From Galaxea fascicularis (lineage: Eukaryota > Cnidaria > Anthozoa > Scleractinia > Euphylliidae), in the NCBI GenBank assembly GCA_948470475.1, contig OX419335.1:40715025-40779024 (forward strand): a DNA stretch of 64,000 nt, given 5' to 3'. The translations under genes and the position numbers were made by a program. Below, one piece after another: positions 1 to 9,769 of this stretch (position 1 is the stretch's first letter; every line of letters starts with the position of its first letter). The notes beneath the pieces are model-generated. The model was not told the DNA's origin. It did no database searches and saw only the letters and a list, made by a program, of their open reading frames with translations.

Positions 1-54
1 TAAAGGATTTGGGGATATTTTATTAACTGCCTGACGTAGCGTCCATTTGTTTTC

Positions 55-60
55 AATAAA
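55..60 (+). terminator. polyadenylation signal AATAAA at left edge
   Basis: An AATAAA hexamer lies 25 bp before the first ATG of the window. It probably serves a plus-strand gene that ends left of the window. The rest of the first 84 bases shows no coding signal. Confidence 0.4.
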
Positions 61-84
61 GTTAGTAGCAACTGACTGCAGAAA

Positions 85-1050
85 ATGGCACTGTCGACGA
101 TAGCATACAACGCGCATCTCCATCCATGTTACATTTCACTTCAGGAGCAGGCGTACCAAAACAAGGGTCAGGAAGGGTATGCGCCCATGACTCTCAAAGG
201 AAGAAAGGTTTTGGAGGGACAAGTCGTCGCTTTACATTCTGACAACTATGGCAATGGTGTTCCTTGTATTGTATACCCGGACGCTGCCGGGTTGCCCAAG
301 GATTCTTCTCGCCACGCGCAATGGACGACAGCGAGATGGGCGGTCAATCAACGACAGTATCATCTCGATCAGAATGGCCAGCCGATGGACTTGACTACCG
401 TACCAGCCGTGCGCCAGCAAGTGCTTCACACGGGATGCGACGAGATCGGTGTGGGAGACCTCTTGTACGTAAGGTTACCGACGAATAAGGATGTGGAAGC
501 ACAGCGATGTGCCTTGAGAGAGTTATACGGAGGATATGGAAGCCATCGTCAACAGATTCCACCCATGTTTGCAACGTATGCCGTCAAGCGCGGAACGGTG
601 GATTTTCGAGGACGCGCATTTCAGTACATGGAAAGGTACAAACGGCACCTGACGGGCGACATCGATGGGGACATGGATGGGGAAGAAGGAACGATTACTC
701 AGATAGAACTATCCAAGATAGCGCGCGTGGCTCGCGTGTTGTCTTTTGTGGGAAAGAACATGAAGCGTGATGGGATAGGAGACGAAATATGTCAGTTGGC
801 AGAATCCATCGACTACGATGTTGCTGGAGAGGAGGTCTCGTTGAGAAAATGCCGAGAGTCTAACGTGTTCAAAACGTCGGTGGGAGTGCAGTTCACGTCG
901 ACCTTACTGGCTATTTTGGAGGAGGATGTTTCTGCCATGTACAGACCCAAACCCATCGGCGAAGTTTTACAATCTCTCGAACCGGGGGTTGCAAACGAAC
1001 AACGCATATTGCCCGGTCATTCGATGTATGTTAAACTGTATCCGCAATAA
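85..1050 (+). CDS. hypothetical protein, 321 aa
   Basis: Complete frame from ATG to a TAA that overlaps an AATAAA signal. I do not recognise the family. No signal peptide, membrane segment or zinc cluster is visible. The sequence is a mixed, globular-looking protein with an acidic stretch near residue 195 (a D/G/E-rich run around DGDMDGEEG) and a Lys/Arg-containing segment after it. A soluble structural or regulatory viral protein is possible, but nothing in the sequence fixes a role. It stands alone, with a long AT-rich spacer downstream. Confidence 0.75.
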   Translation: MALSTIAYNAHLHPCYISLQEQAYQNKGQEGYAPMTLKGRKVLEGQVVALHSDNYGNGVPCIVYPDAAGLPKDSSRHAQWTTARWAVNQRQYHLDQNGQPMDLTTVPAVRQQVLHTGCDEIGVGDLLYVRLPTNKDVEAQRCALRELYGGYGSHRQQIPPMFATYAVKRGTVDFRGRAFQYMERYKRHLTGDIDGDMDGEEGTITQIELSKIARVARVLSFVGKNMKRDGIGDEICQLAESIDYDVAGEEVSLRKCRESNVFKTSVGVQFTSTLLAILEEDVSAMYRPKPIGEVLQSLEPGVANEQRILPGHSMYVKLYPQ

Positions 1051-1051
1051 A
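1046..1051 (+). terminator. polyadenylation signal overlapping stop codon
   Basis: AATAAA overlaps the TAA stop of the 85-1050 gene, a compact arrangement that recurs in this window (for example at 19861). Confidence 0.7.
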
Positions 1052-1275
1052 ATTCACAAGTGAAAACAAACAAGTCGTCATATTGTTTATATACCTATAG
1101 TGCATGTGCATGTGTGTATATAATGGCAAAAACATTATCATATCAGCCCCTGAAAGAAAATTCTTAAGTATCACACAAAAATATTGAAATCCAAAGAAAC
1201 TAAAAATGATGTCTGGTACAGTGAAAATAAAAATAAAAAATGCATTCACATGAGTTACATACATAATACATACAT

Positions 1276-1350
<75 letters not shown>

Positions 1351-1447
1351 ATATATATATATATATATAATGTATGTATAATATATATATAATGTATATA
1401 TATATATATATATATGATATATATATATATATATATAATGTATGTAT

Positions 1448-1521
<74 letters not shown>

Positions 1522-1545
1522 GTATGTATAATATATATATAATAT

Positions 1546-1587
<42 letters not shown>

Positions 1588-1780
1588 TGTATTATGTATT
1601 TATATATTCGGAATCCTTTTCCACAACGATCGTACGGGACTTGGGATCGCCATCCAGTTTGGTCAGGGTGAATGAAATGCATGCAGATTTACATGAAAGG
1701 GCAATAACAAACGACATCAATTAAATTCGCGTGCTTTTATTTTCTTTCCCAAGAAAAACAAAGATCAACACGGCGTCCGT
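1052..1780. other. intergenic spacer, about 730 bp, mostly AT microsatellite
   Basis: No believable gene. Frames read through the AT run give only alternating Tyr/Ile and are artefacts. The spacer holds the microsatellite at 1273-1584, then about 150 bp of ordinary sequence. A minus-strand AATAAA (TTTATT near 1736-1741) should end the 1781-2095 gene. Confidence 0.7.
1273..1584. repeat. AT microsatellite with higher-order structure
   Basis: About 310 bp of almost pure (AT)n. Inside it a longer unit recurs about three times, roughly every 70-75 bp: a TATATGATAT interruption, an AT run, then AATGTATGTATAATATATATAAT. It is the longest of several AT tracts in the window. It could melt easily or form cruciforms, but no function can be read from it. 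Confidence 0.85.
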
Positions 1781-2095
1781 TCAAACAGTAGTCTCTTTTA
1801 GTCCTTGGTATAAGTTCAGTGCAATGGCATCTTGTCCGTGGGACGTTTTCGGTGTAACGTAGTCTTGGAGGAACTTCATCGTCAACTCCTCGGGCATCTT
1901 TGAGTTCATGGGGGGACCAACAGACTGGGGCTTGGTATTCGCTACGTTTGATTCCTTGGGACTCTTTCCAAATAGGTTGGTTGTCGGTGCTTCCTCAAGA
2001 CAATGCAGCTCGATCCAGCGTGTGCATCGTCTCGATCGCTCTCTCATCTCTGCTTCACGGCCCTTCGATCGTCTCAAAGGAAGGCACTCGTTCAT
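1781..2095 (-). CDS. hypothetical protein, 104 aa
   Basis: ATG to stop on the minus strand, with an AATAAA about 40 bp past the stop. The N-terminal third is rich in Arg/Glu, followed by a polar linker (residues about 45-65) and a C-terminal part that could be helical. No known domain. A plus-strand frame at 2003-2218 overlaps its 5' part, so one of the two may be spurious. The poly(A) signal in the right place favours this one. Confidence 0.45.
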   Translation of the reverse strand: MNECLPLRRSKGREAEMRERSRRCTRWIELHCLEEAPTTNLFGKSPKESNVANTKPQSVGPPMNSKMPEELTMKFLQDYVTPKTSHGQDAIALNLYQGLKETTV

Positions 2096-2218
2096 GTTGT
2101 TACCTCTGTCTTTGTTTTAGTGGGTTTACTCGACATCACGATTCTTAAAAGAGAGCGTCCCTCAAAATGCCACATATCGCATTTGTCGCGTATGTATGCT
2201 TCTGCGTATAAACGTTGA
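2003..2218 (+). CDS. possible small protein, 71 aa
   Basis: ATG frame whose TGA stop directly abuts AATAAA (2218-2223), the layout seen at real gene ends here. There is one weakly hydrophobic stretch (residues about 31-47) and a basic C-terminus. It is antisense to the start of the 1781-2095 gene over 93 bp. The only support is the stop/poly(A) arrangement. Confidence 0.25.
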   Translation: MQLDPACASSRSLSHLCFTALRSSQRKALVHVVTSVFVLVGLLDITILKRERPSKCHISHLSRMYASAYKR

Positions 2219-2280
2219 ATAAAAAAAACATTTTCAAAAGAAACCATCGCAAATTCCCGTTATTCGTATCTTTATTTGCT

Positions 2281-5184
2281 TCACAAGGCTTTTCGTAAGA
2301 ACCACAGACATTGGGTCGAATTGTTGCTTTCCTTGAATAAACTGATCAGACTCTCTGGTCGTCCAAATACAACATCTAAGATGAAATCGGCAGTTCTTTT
2401 ACTTCGATGCGGAAAAAAAATTGCATCGCCGAGAACGGTACCCGAACACGAAAACAGATCCAATAGTTCCAAATAATAGATCAAGAAAGATCGCAGAGTC
2501 ATTTCCGAGTCCTTGCTTCTGTCGATTTCGACGATGCGTTTGGATTCGAGCTTACACCGCAACGGAAATTTGTGGTTCAAAGATCTTCCGCCTTTATCTA
2601 TGAATAGAGTTGCAGCCTCGGCAATCTCGAGGTGATGATCCGCCAACCAGTCGCCCGAATAAGTGATGCCATCTGGAAAGTAGTCACTTACATTTTTACG
2701 CTTGTTGAAAGCAATAGATTTCAAATGTTGCACGTTACGCCTTGCGATGCTGTATAAAGCGAAAGGAATAACCAGAGTCTTTGGTTGGGCAAGGAGACTT
2801 CGTAAATGATTCGCATCTTCTGCGTTGGACACTGGTGCATTATGCCCGCTGCGTCGCTTTGGGATTCCCATTCCGGGCATGGAACGTACGGCGATGCGCC
2901 TCGAATTTTGACTGATCACGTAAGGACGACCACCGGAATGCCACGCATGAATGGTGTCCCCTTGGCTCATTGCCGTCACGATAACATTCTCTGGCCTTCT
3001 TTTTAGGATCACTCCCTCCACCTCTATCTCGTCGTCTAACGGAATGTCTAGAGCAACGTTGGTATTCTTCGATGCGCCCGTCATGGCCACGTAGACGTCC
3101 CGCGTAGTCTTGTTAGCGGTGGTATGTAGTCGTAACACGAGTTCAATGGCGCATCGAAGGTTGGAAGCACCGAAAACCTCGAAGGTATCGCTTTCTCTAC
3201 CCTCGAGTATGGCCAAGGTCACTACACAAGGGTATTTCTCGGACATCGTATCAGGAGCTACTCCCGGAAAAGCATATGCGCACTTTACCGATTTTTTGTC
3301 GTCGCAGACGACTGCCTGCACTTTGCAATACGTCGACACTCCGCCAACGGTGCAGTTGCCTTGGTACTGGTACGATACTTTCGTTTTATATCGCTTCGAC
3401 GTATCCTGCAGTGAACAGGCAGAAACCTCTGGACAGACAGAGTCTGGCAGCACCTCCACGGCCTCTACAGGACTTGGCAAATCATGCTCAGGCGACGCAA
3501 ACTCGGGGGGGCAAGCTGTGAATTCGTTGATTGGCAGAGGCGTGTGAATGCCATCTTCCAGTAACAATGAAATGTCATGATGGTGTTCGTCTTGTTCGAC
3601 GTTCTCCACAATCTCGCTTGGGTCGTTTTCGTCCTGTTCTTCTTCTTCTTCATCGTCGTCGTTGGTCACCAGACGATCCTCGTTCCTCTCATAATTAGAG
3701 GATCGCGGACTAGCGACCCCAAACGACAACGGTGCAACGACTTCTGGGCTTGATATGGTCTGTGACTGTGGCATTGGGGCAACATGGGGAGGAGGTCGTC
3801 GAGAGGGCGAGTGCATCGCAGTCAAAGAAGATTGCAAGGGAGGCGACGATGTACAGCGAAGATGAGGCCGACATCCGACATCCGGAAAATCAAGAGGATT
3901 CGTCGAGACGACGTTTTTTCCTTGTCCCCCGCACAGAGAAACCGGCGACGACGACCAAATCATCGATTCCTGTCCCTTGGTTGGTATGCCCGTTGGCGTG
4001 AGCGGGGGAGGTGAAACCTCCTTGTCCGACTCGAAACAACTGATGAATTGTCTTGGCGTCTGTACGAGTTCTTGTATTGGAGTTTTCTCAGAAGGTAAAA
4101 AAGTTGGGGTACTCAGAGGAGGGCTCGATGATTCCTCACGTGCAACCGAATGTCTAGAGGAGATCGGTACCGTCGATATTGTTCCTTTGGGTGTCGCTGT
4201 AATCGTGTCTTCTTGCATAGTAAGAGACGTGAGCGGCGTCCGTGCTCGTTCGCGAGATTCGTTTGCAGTGAAGATGTCAACCAACCAAAGTGGCTCTGCA
4301 GTTGCATCTTCCATCGGTTCGGTCTGTATACCAATATTTGTTGGTGGTGTGGAACTCGGCCTTGGTGGTTCGCGGGTTTCGTTCGAGATAACGTTCTCTG
4401 CAGGTAAAGGTGGTTCTTCCAGATGCCTTGGTCGTTTCGGAGGCAGCAGCCATTCGTCCGTTTCCCGAGACACTTCAATTGGAGTTACGGGGGCATATGA
4501 CGCCTCCGCTGGGCTAAAACGCCTGGCACACGCCGTCACCAGAAACACGGCGTCTAACAGCGACATGGGTCTGGGATGCCGAGTGGCGGACGGGCATTGC
4601 AATGCGACACGGAATCGGTTGGCTTTTACAGGATCCAATCGCGTATTCTTGCGAGCGAGGATCCGGTGTTCCGTCGAGCCTGGACAGAGTCCCTGTAGAA
4701 GGCATTGTAAGCGGGTGACACAGTCCAACTCATAATCATTGACTGCCAGATCGAACGTGATGCACCAACCATCTCCTTTCTCGATTGGATGGCCTCGAGC
4801 GGTAACAAAGACGACACCACACGTTGGATCGTCGCATGGAGGTGTCACGAGGACGTTTTTAATCGACACGGCACTCGATTTGTTTTTTGGAACATACAGG
4901 GCCAATACCCCTTCGACCGGCCCACCGTCATGAAGGGAGTAAGGACGGAGGCGCTGGACAATCCGAGATCCCGGATATAGAACCGTCTGTGCAAACCGTT
5001 CGATCCAAGCGATCGAATTAGATTGAAACTGTATCTTGCCCATCGAACCCTCTCCATACATTCCGGGAAGGTTAGACGGCTCGTCCGACCCGATCGGGGA
5101 TAGTCTCACGAATGCAAAACTCTGTGCGATCATTGTCTTCAAAAAATCTTGATAAGTGTTGACAAGTCCCCGACAGTACCCCAT
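2281..5184 (-). CDS. large Ser/Pro-rich protein with acidic stretch, 967 aa
   Basis: Two globular parts flank a long low-complexity middle rich in Ser, Pro and Thr. The middle carries a basic PPKRPRHL segment, which could be a nuclear signal, and a strongly acidic run of Asp/Glu near the complement of 3630-3660. Such architecture is common in viral regulatory or tegument proteins; the function is unknown. The first in-frame ATG is at 5184. The same frame stays open and protein-like for over 200 bp upstream (to about 5400) with no ATG, so a 5' exon joined by splicing is possible. A minus-strand AATAAA lies at 2271-2276. Confidence 0.75.
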   Translation of the reverse strand: MGYCRGLVNTYQDFLKTMIAQSFAFVRLSPIGSDEPSNLPGMYGEGSMGKIQFQSNSIAWIERFAQTVLYPGSRIVQRLRPYSLHDGGPVEGVLALYVPKNKSSAVSIKNVLVTPPCDDPTCGVVFVTARGHPIEKGDGWCITFDLAVNDYELDCVTRLQCLLQGLCPGSTEHRILARKNTRLDPVKANRFRVALQCPSATRHPRPMSLLDAVFLVTACARRFSPAEASYAPVTPIEVSRETDEWLLPPKRPRHLEEPPLPAENVISNETREPPRPSSTPPTNIGIQTEPMEDATAEPLWLVDIFTANESRERARTPLTSLTMQEDTITATPKGTISTVPISSRHSVAREESSSPPLSTPTFLPSEKTPIQELVQTPRQFISCFESDKEVSPPPLTPTGIPTKGQESMIWSSSPVSLCGGQGKNVVSTNPLDFPDVGCRPHLRCTSSPPLQSSLTAMHSPSRRPPPHVAPMPQSQTISSPEVVAPLSFGVASPRSSNYERNEDRLVTNDDDEEEEEQDENDPSEIVENVEQDEHHHDISLLLEDGIHTPLPINEFTACPPEFASPEHDLPSPVEAVEVLPDSVCPEVSACSLQDTSKRYKTKVSYQYQGNCTVGGVSTYCKVQAVVCDDKKSVKCAYAFPGVAPDTMSEKYPCVVTLAILEGRESDTFEVFGASNLRCAIELVLRLHTTANKTTRDVYVAMTGASKNTNVALDIPLDDEIEVEGVILKRRPENVIVTAMSQGDTIHAWHSGGRPYVISQNSRRIAVRSMPGMGIPKRRSGHNAPVSNAEDANHLRSLLAQPKTLVIPFALYSIARRNVQHLKSIAFNKRKNVSDYFPDGITYSGDWLADHHLEIAEAATLFIDKGGRSLNHKFPLRCKLESKRIVEIDRSKDSEMTLRSFLIYYLELLDLFSCSGTVLGDAIFFPHRSKRTADFILDVVFGRPESLISLFKESNNSTQCLWFLRKAL

Positions 5185-5335
5185 CGTCGTCTGTTGGCAA
5201 TTAAACGCATTGTCAGAGGTTCGCGCGACAGAAGGATAGTACACGTTCGTCAACAAAACGCGATTAATCGCTTTCTCGCATCGATATGTCTTCTCAATCA
5301 CGACAGCGCTCGCCAATGTATTTTGGAAAACTGAG

Positions 5336-5626
5336 ATGGAGACGTCGGAAAAGAAGAGCACGTATCCAGAGACCTGCAGTGTTTGCACGGAACCGAACAA
5401 GACAGCATACCCCCTGCAGCTATGCCCCCCGTGTGGTTATCCAACGTGCGAGGATTGCTTGGACAAGTGTGAAATCTGCGAGGAACGTAATTGCTACAGC
5501 TGTTTAGCTCTATGTCAAGACTGCCTGTTCTATTTATGCGAAGAGTGTCTAGATAACCACGATTGTCGGTCTGACTACACAGACACTGAATCGATTGCCC
5601 ACGAGGCGGACGTAGACACGGACTAA
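5336..5626 (+). CDS. small Cys-rich zinc-binding protein, 96 aa
   Basis: ATG start. Between residues about 14 and 76 the protein has many closely spaced cysteines, mostly as CxxC pairs (CSVC, CPPC, CEDC, CEIC, CQDC, CEEC), then NHDC and an acidic Asp/Glu/Thr tail. This pattern should bind several zinc ions in a RING/B-box-like or cross-brace fold. Small RING-type proteins are common modulators in large DNA viruses, but the exact class cannot be set. An AATAAA for it lies at 5746-5751. It is antisense to the possible upstream exon of the 2281-5184 gene. Confidence 0.65.
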   Translation: METSEKKSTYPETCSVCTEPNKTAYPLQLCPPCGYPTCEDCLDKCEICEERNCYSCLALCQDCLFYLCEECLDNHDCRSDYTDTESIAHEADVDTD

Positions 5627-5745
5627 GACAACCACAAGACGGCGAGGCGAAAAAATGAATGAGAACACCCGAGAGGGCGAACAACATCAAGCCTACAGAC
5701 GAACAATGCAAAGAATCTAAGATACCAGACGAAAATAATGATGAT

Positions 5746-5762
5746 AATAAATTTTTTTTATT
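5746..5762. terminator. back-to-back polyadenylation signals
   Basis: AATAAA on plus at 5746-5751 (5336-5626 gene) and TTTATT at 5757-5762, which is AATAAA on minus (5767-6828 gene). Two convergent genes end here. Confidence 0.65.
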
Positions 5763-5766
5763 GAAA

Positions 5767-6828
5767 TCATGCCATCAACTGTCGCTCTTTGGCAACACAG
5801 GGAAATCCCCGGAGAAGTTCGAAAGGGATGCCAGTTGACTGGTGTACCCTGGGCGGGGGCAATAATGCAGATGGCTTAAACTCCATCGGTAACTGGAAAT
5901 GTTGCGAATCACCTTCTGTCAAGGGCATGCGCACTCTATCTTTTCTCTCCCACGGATCGGTCGAAATGAGTAGAGGCTTCAAATCCCAGGGAGTCAGTAC
6001 CAGATCATCATGTCCTTCGAGCCACATGCCAGAGAGGCCCACTTCCGAGCAGAGACCGGTGATTCGAGCGACTATGAATTCGTCCAACGACGTTTCTCGC
6101 ATGCAAAAATTAAGTACGTCTCGCCACCAGCACCTTGTTCTGTTGCAGCGATAGTTGCCTTCGAAGCTTGCCTTGAGCCAATCTCCGTCTCGGTCCTGTT
6201 GCTGTTCGACATGTTTCCACTTATGACGACTCCTCCGACGCGAGGCTCGGTCTAGTATGTCGTTGACTTCGACGGTGTCCCGGTCGATTCTCACAGCCGA
6301 GGTGGGCGATTCTATCCCTTGCCAGAAAAAGGCGAGTGTCGTGGACAGCAGCGATTTGAACCACAACCACATCATGCGCGTCTCGTCATCGTGACCGCAC
6401 ATGACGCCCATGTCTGTGGGCTCGTCGAGTGCGGACTTGAGGTCGAGGGGCGAAGTGGAACAGAGTGGCGTCAAAGCCAACACGAGGCTCAACGCCCGAC
6501 GAGTTGGATCGCGTCCAAAGAGGACCTCTTTGAATCGATCGAATCCCATCTCGACCTGCGACGGCACCTTTACCACCTGCGTCCCTGCGTCCTTCCACAA
6601 ATGACGAACGATATTCTTCACGGTGTTGTTTTCGAGAAAATCCCCCCACACGAGGGGACTTCGAAAAACACCGAGTCCGGTAAAAACCTGTACGACGTCG
6701 TCGCGCGTTGCCCGAGGATCGAACAACGTCCACCATTCCCCATCGTTGCGTATACAAAGACGTAACCGACCTGCCGCTGTCGGAACGGACGGTTCTATGC
6801 TCTTTGGTCTCGGAGATTCTGTACACAT
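5767..6828 (-). CDS. hypothetical protein, 353 aa
   Basis: Complete ATG frame with a minus-strand AATAAA just past the stop. Trp- and Arg-rich soluble protein without a clear family. The middle (residues about 195-230) is highly charged (RRRSRHKWKH, then a Gln/Asp run) and is followed by a segment with CNRTRCWW. No membrane segment. Function unknown. It converges with the zinc protein at 5336-5626. Confidence 0.7.
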   Translation of the reverse strand: MCTESPRPKSIEPSVPTAAGRLRLCIRNDGEWWTLFDPRATRDDVVQVFTGLGVFRSPLVWGDFLENNTVKNIVRHLWKDAGTQVVKVPSQVEMGFDRFKEVLFGRDPTRRALSLVLALTPLCSTSPLDLKSALDEPTDMGVMCGHDDETRMMWLWFKSLLSTTLAFFWQGIESPTSAVRIDRDTVEVNDILDRASRRRSRHKWKHVEQQQDRDGDWLKASFEGNYRCNRTRCWWRDVLNFCMRETSLDEFIVARITGLCSEVGLSGMWLEGHDDLVLTPWDLKPLLISTDPWERKDRVRMPLTEGDSQHFQLPMEFKPSALLPPPRVHQSTGIPFELLRGFPCVAKERQLMA

Positions 6829-6912
6829 TTAAGATATAGAATGAATCGACGAGTGTTATGGATCCTTGGTTTGACGCCTGTTTTTACTTAAATTTCAATC
6901 GCACGAGGAAGG

Positions 6913-7644
6913 TTAAGTGTACTGGCTCATGCTCCCTTGCACCACCGGTCCAAACAACGATACGTTGCCAGGGATGTCGTGGATGCGTCGGACGCGGCCC
7001 TGCCACCGATCTTCGGTGTATGGCCTCCCTGCGAGCCAAAGGAAATCCTCTATTTTCACCAACGAGAAAGACGGTACTAATTTCGAGGCCCTAACGACGA
7101 CGGCTTCGTCCCACCTGCCCTCTGGTAGTCTCAGAAACACAACTCCCAATGTGGTCTGCGAGCCTTTACACGGAATGTCAAGATTTTCGAACCGTTGGAT
7201 CGTCTTGTTCAATTTGGAGTCGAGTATCAAGCCATGTCCTACCCAGGCGAGCGTCCTCATCCGTTTGACTCTCGTGTAAACGTCGATGCCAGTCACCCTG
7301 TCGTAGGGGAAACGATCGAACCGAAAGACGACGCGTGACCAGCCGGCCGTCTGCCAATCACGAGGAAAGAGGACCAAGGCGATATCACTTTCGAGTAACC
7401 CTAATCGAGTCACGTTTGACAACGGCAAGGGTACAGGGAACGTTCCGGATCCGCGTTGAGTCAGATGGGAAATGTGACGCACGCTGTTGCTTCGGTATGG
7501 GATCGTCACCGGCGAATACGTGGACCAAAATCCGAAGGTGCACAGCACGATCGCAAAACTGATCAAGGAGTTGCCCAATACGACACTTTGGCTGTCATTC
7601 GTCACGGGCTCTGGGTCATTTTCGTCCTTGCACGAATCTTCCAT
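6913..7644 (-). CDS. single-pass membrane protein, 243 aa
   Basis: The frame opens at a TTG (7683), but the first ATG, at 7644, is the better start. After about 20 acidic residues there is one hydrophobic segment (residues about 22-40, LISFAIVLCTFGFW), then a long ectodomain-like part with N-glycosylation sequons such as NVT, NKT and NVS. This suggests a type II membrane glycoprotein. No homologue recognised. The promoter would lie in the spacer shared with the divergent RNR gene. Confidence 0.65.
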   Translation of the reverse strand: MEDSCKDENDPEPVTNDSQSVVLGNSLISFAIVLCTFGFWSTYSPVTIPYRSNSVRHISHLTQRGSGTFPVPLPLSNVTRLGLLESDIALVLFPRDWQTAGWSRVVFRFDRFPYDRVTGIDVYTRVKRMRTLAWVGHGLILDSKLNKTIQRFENLDIPCKGSQTTLGVVFLRLPEGRWDEAVVVRASKLVPSFSLVKIEDFLWLAGRPYTEDRWQGRVRRIHDIPGNVSLFGPVVQGSMSQYT

Positions 7645-7821
7645 GCTTTGTGAATGGGTTGCAAAATGTGCGGTCAATAACAATAACAGATGCAGATGCA
7701 GTGCTTAGTGGGCCTACTTGTGTGTTCATGATGTAAAAAATAAAGTAATACGACGGCAACAACCGGCAATCCACCCGCAGTCGATAACACTTTCCATTTC
7801 ACGTAGGTAAAAAGCGATACT

Positions 7822-7827
7822 TATAAA
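7822..7827 (+). promoter_or_regulatory. TATA box of the RNR small-subunit gene
   Basis: CTTATAAAG, 37 bp before the RNR2 start codon. The same CTTATAAAG core is found on the minus strand before the 50047-50808 gene, so it is probably a shared viral promoter element. Confidence 0.6.
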
Positions 7828-7863
7828 GACATAGTTTCATTCCCGCTTTAAACTTAAAACGCC

Positions 7864-8844
7864 ATGACTGTAGATGGCAAGAAAGCAAAGCGAAGTGTGC
7901 TCTTTCCCATCCAGGACGAAGAACTATGGTCATATTACAAAAAGGCGGTAGCATCCTTTTGGGTCGCCGAAGAAGTCGATCTAGGCAAGGACCTGGCGGA
8001 CTGGGAAAAGCTAAGCGACAAGGAGAAGCACTTTTTGAAGCACGTTTTGGGATTCTTTGTCGTTAGCGACGAGATAGTCAACTTCAACCTAGCGCATCGC
8101 TTTCTGCTAGATGCAGAGACTCAAAATGTAAAAGAGGCAGGGTATTTCTACGTCATTCAGATGGCGATGGAAAACATCCACTCGGAGATGTACAATTTGA
8201 TTATCGATGTGTACGTCCGCGATCCCGACGAAAAGCACAAATTGTTTTCAGCCATCGAAACGATGCCATTAGTGAAAAAGAAGGCCGACTGGGCGGCAAA
8301 GTACATCGAAAGCAGCGAGTCGTTCGGTGTGCGTCTCGTTGCGTTTGCTGCGGTCGAGGGTATCTTTTTTTCGGGATCGTTTGCTGCCATCTTTTACATG
8401 AAAAAGCGAGGCAAATTACCCGGGCTCGCCCATGCCAACGAGTTAATTAGTCGCGACGAGGGCCTGCATCGAGATTTCGCGTGCGAGATGTTCAAGCGTG
8501 TGGAAGAAAAGCCCGATTGCCGAGTGGTCACTGATATCATTGTATCCGCAGTCGATCTGGAGCGAGAATTTTTCAGGGAAGCACTGCCCGTGGCCATATT
8601 GGGTATGAACGAGAAATTGATGACAGAGTACACTGAATTTGTTGCCGACCATTTGTTGGTGGCGCTGGGCTGCAAAAAGCATTACAATTCGCTTAATCCC
8701 TTCCCTTGGATGGAAAGCATTTCACTGGGGGGCAAGACCAACTTTTTCGAAAGGCGCGTCGGGGAGTACCAGAAGTTAGGTGTTGCAAACCATGGCGTCC
8801 ACAAGGAAGAATCATTCAAGTTTATGACCGATGCCTCTTTTTAA
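7864..8844 (+). CDS. ribonucleoside-diphosphate reductase small subunit (class Ia R2), 326 aa
   Basis: Makes the tyrosyl radical used with the large subunit to reduce ribonucleotides to deoxyribonucleotides for viral DNA synthesis. The sequence is strongly like eukaryotic R2. Di-iron ligands are visible as D69, E103 and H106 (in MENIHSEMY), E165 (VEGIFFSG), and E199/H202 (RDEGLH). The radical tyrosine is Y110. The C-terminus ends FMTDASF, close to the R2 tail that docks on R1. Length is normal for a viral R2 without the long N-terminal extension. The large subunit is not in the window. It is the only gene here with clear close cellular homologues besides the TRAF-like gene. Confidence 0.97.
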   Translation: MTVDGKKAKRSVLFPIQDEELWSYYKKAVASFWVAEEVDLGKDLADWEKLSDKEKHFLKHVLGFFVVSDEIVNFNLAHRFLLDAETQNVKEAGYFYVIQMAMENIHSEMYNLIIDVYVRDPDEKHKLFSAIETMPLVKKKADWAAKYIESSESFGVRLVAFAAVEGIFFSGSFAAIFYMKKRGKLPGLAHANELISRDEGLHRDFACEMFKRVEEKPDCRVVTDIIVSAVDLEREFFREALPVAILGMNEKLMTEYTEFVADHLLVALGCKKHYNSLNPFPWMESISLGGKTNFFERRVGEYQKLGVANHGVHKEESFKFMTDASF

Positions 8845-9095
8845 TCGCGAGAACCGAGTGATGAAAGAAAAGTAAAGAAAACAATGGTTGAGATCATGTT
8901 GTCTATTTTATTTTCTTTTAACATCGATTAAGTGAGCTTGAAATAGTAAGCAGGTTGGATGACTAGGTCGACGAAACAAATATGGCACACGATTGTAAGA
9001 TCGTACTCCACCCTCTTTTCCTCTCTATTCTCCTTCCTCCCTCCAAAAAAAGGAAAGATAAGAAACATCCTTGCCAACGGTGGTGCACAGCACGA

Positions 9096-9614
9096 TTATT
9101 CTGGGTCTTTGCGGTTACACCGTAGATAGCTCTTGTAGACGCAAGCGATGAATTTGAGATACGAGATGGCGGTAGAAATCGATGCAATCACCGCTATATC
9201 ACCACTACAAGCTCGATCGTCGATTGTGGCCAACAGGCAAATCGTCACTGCAATGGTACATACCATTTCGTGCACTCCTATGAGCATTGGCAGGACATCA
9301 CGTCGAGAAACAAATGGATTGGTCATCTGCGACTTGAAGCTGTGATTGTCGAGAGTGAGATGCCTGCGGAGTTGGACGAAATCGTCGTGACACGCTAAAA
9401 ATTCAAAAAAAAGGACGAGGCGACAGGAGCTCGTCGCACCCAGCTTAGCGACCGTCCCTATTTGAACCGCTGTAAGCTCGCCGTTACACAGCAAGAGTGA
9501 CAAGACCAAAAAGACCAAGTCTATGGTGGCGACGAACACGTAGTAAACACATCGAGCCAACGAAGCTTTGGGTGCGGGGAGACTATCCAAATTTAGGTAC
9601 GTACGCCTTTTCAT
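9096..9614 (-). CDS. four-pass membrane protein, 172 aa
   Basis: The first ATG is at 9614; the frame itself opens at a GTG further up. There are four hydrophobic segments (residues about 22-45, 55-72, 113-131 and 137-158) with short loops and a basic tail ending KSYLRCNRKDPE. No signal peptide. Function unknown, probably a virion or cell membrane component. Similar four-pass layouts occur at 18963-19466 and 43839-44723. A minus-strand AATAAA is near 8907. Confidence 0.65.
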   Translation of the reverse strand: MKRRTYLNLDSLPAPKASLARCVYYVFVATIDLVFLVLSLLLCNGELTAVQIGTVAKLGATSSCRLVLFFEFLACHDDFVQLRRHLTLDNHSFKSQMTNPFVSRRDVLPMLIGVHEMVCTIAVTICLLATIDDRACSGDIAVIASISTAISYLKFIACVYKSYLRCNRKDPE

Positions 9615-9769
9615 CTCGGCGATAACGCCGCCTGTGTAAGATGACTTAATACGGACCAAACGAAAAACAACACATAACACAATAGAATCGCTTAACAGAA
9701 CGGGCGAGGGCCATCGCTTACCGAGAAGCGCGCTAGACTTTTGACAGCATCATTCGAGCGTTAGAAGGG

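Noticed and set aside
1031..1682. Minus-strand and plus-strand frames of up to 185 residues made of Tyr/Ile repeats
   Set aside because: They are read-through of the AT microsatellite and have no protein-like composition.
3977..4735. 252-residue plus-strand frame
   Set aside because: Shadow of the Ser/Pro-rich part of the minus-strand 967-residue gene; low complexity and no poly(A) signal.
7487..7708. 73-residue plus-strand frame followed by AATAAA near 7739
   Set aside because: Mostly antisense to the membrane gene at 6913-7644; the signal alone is too weak.
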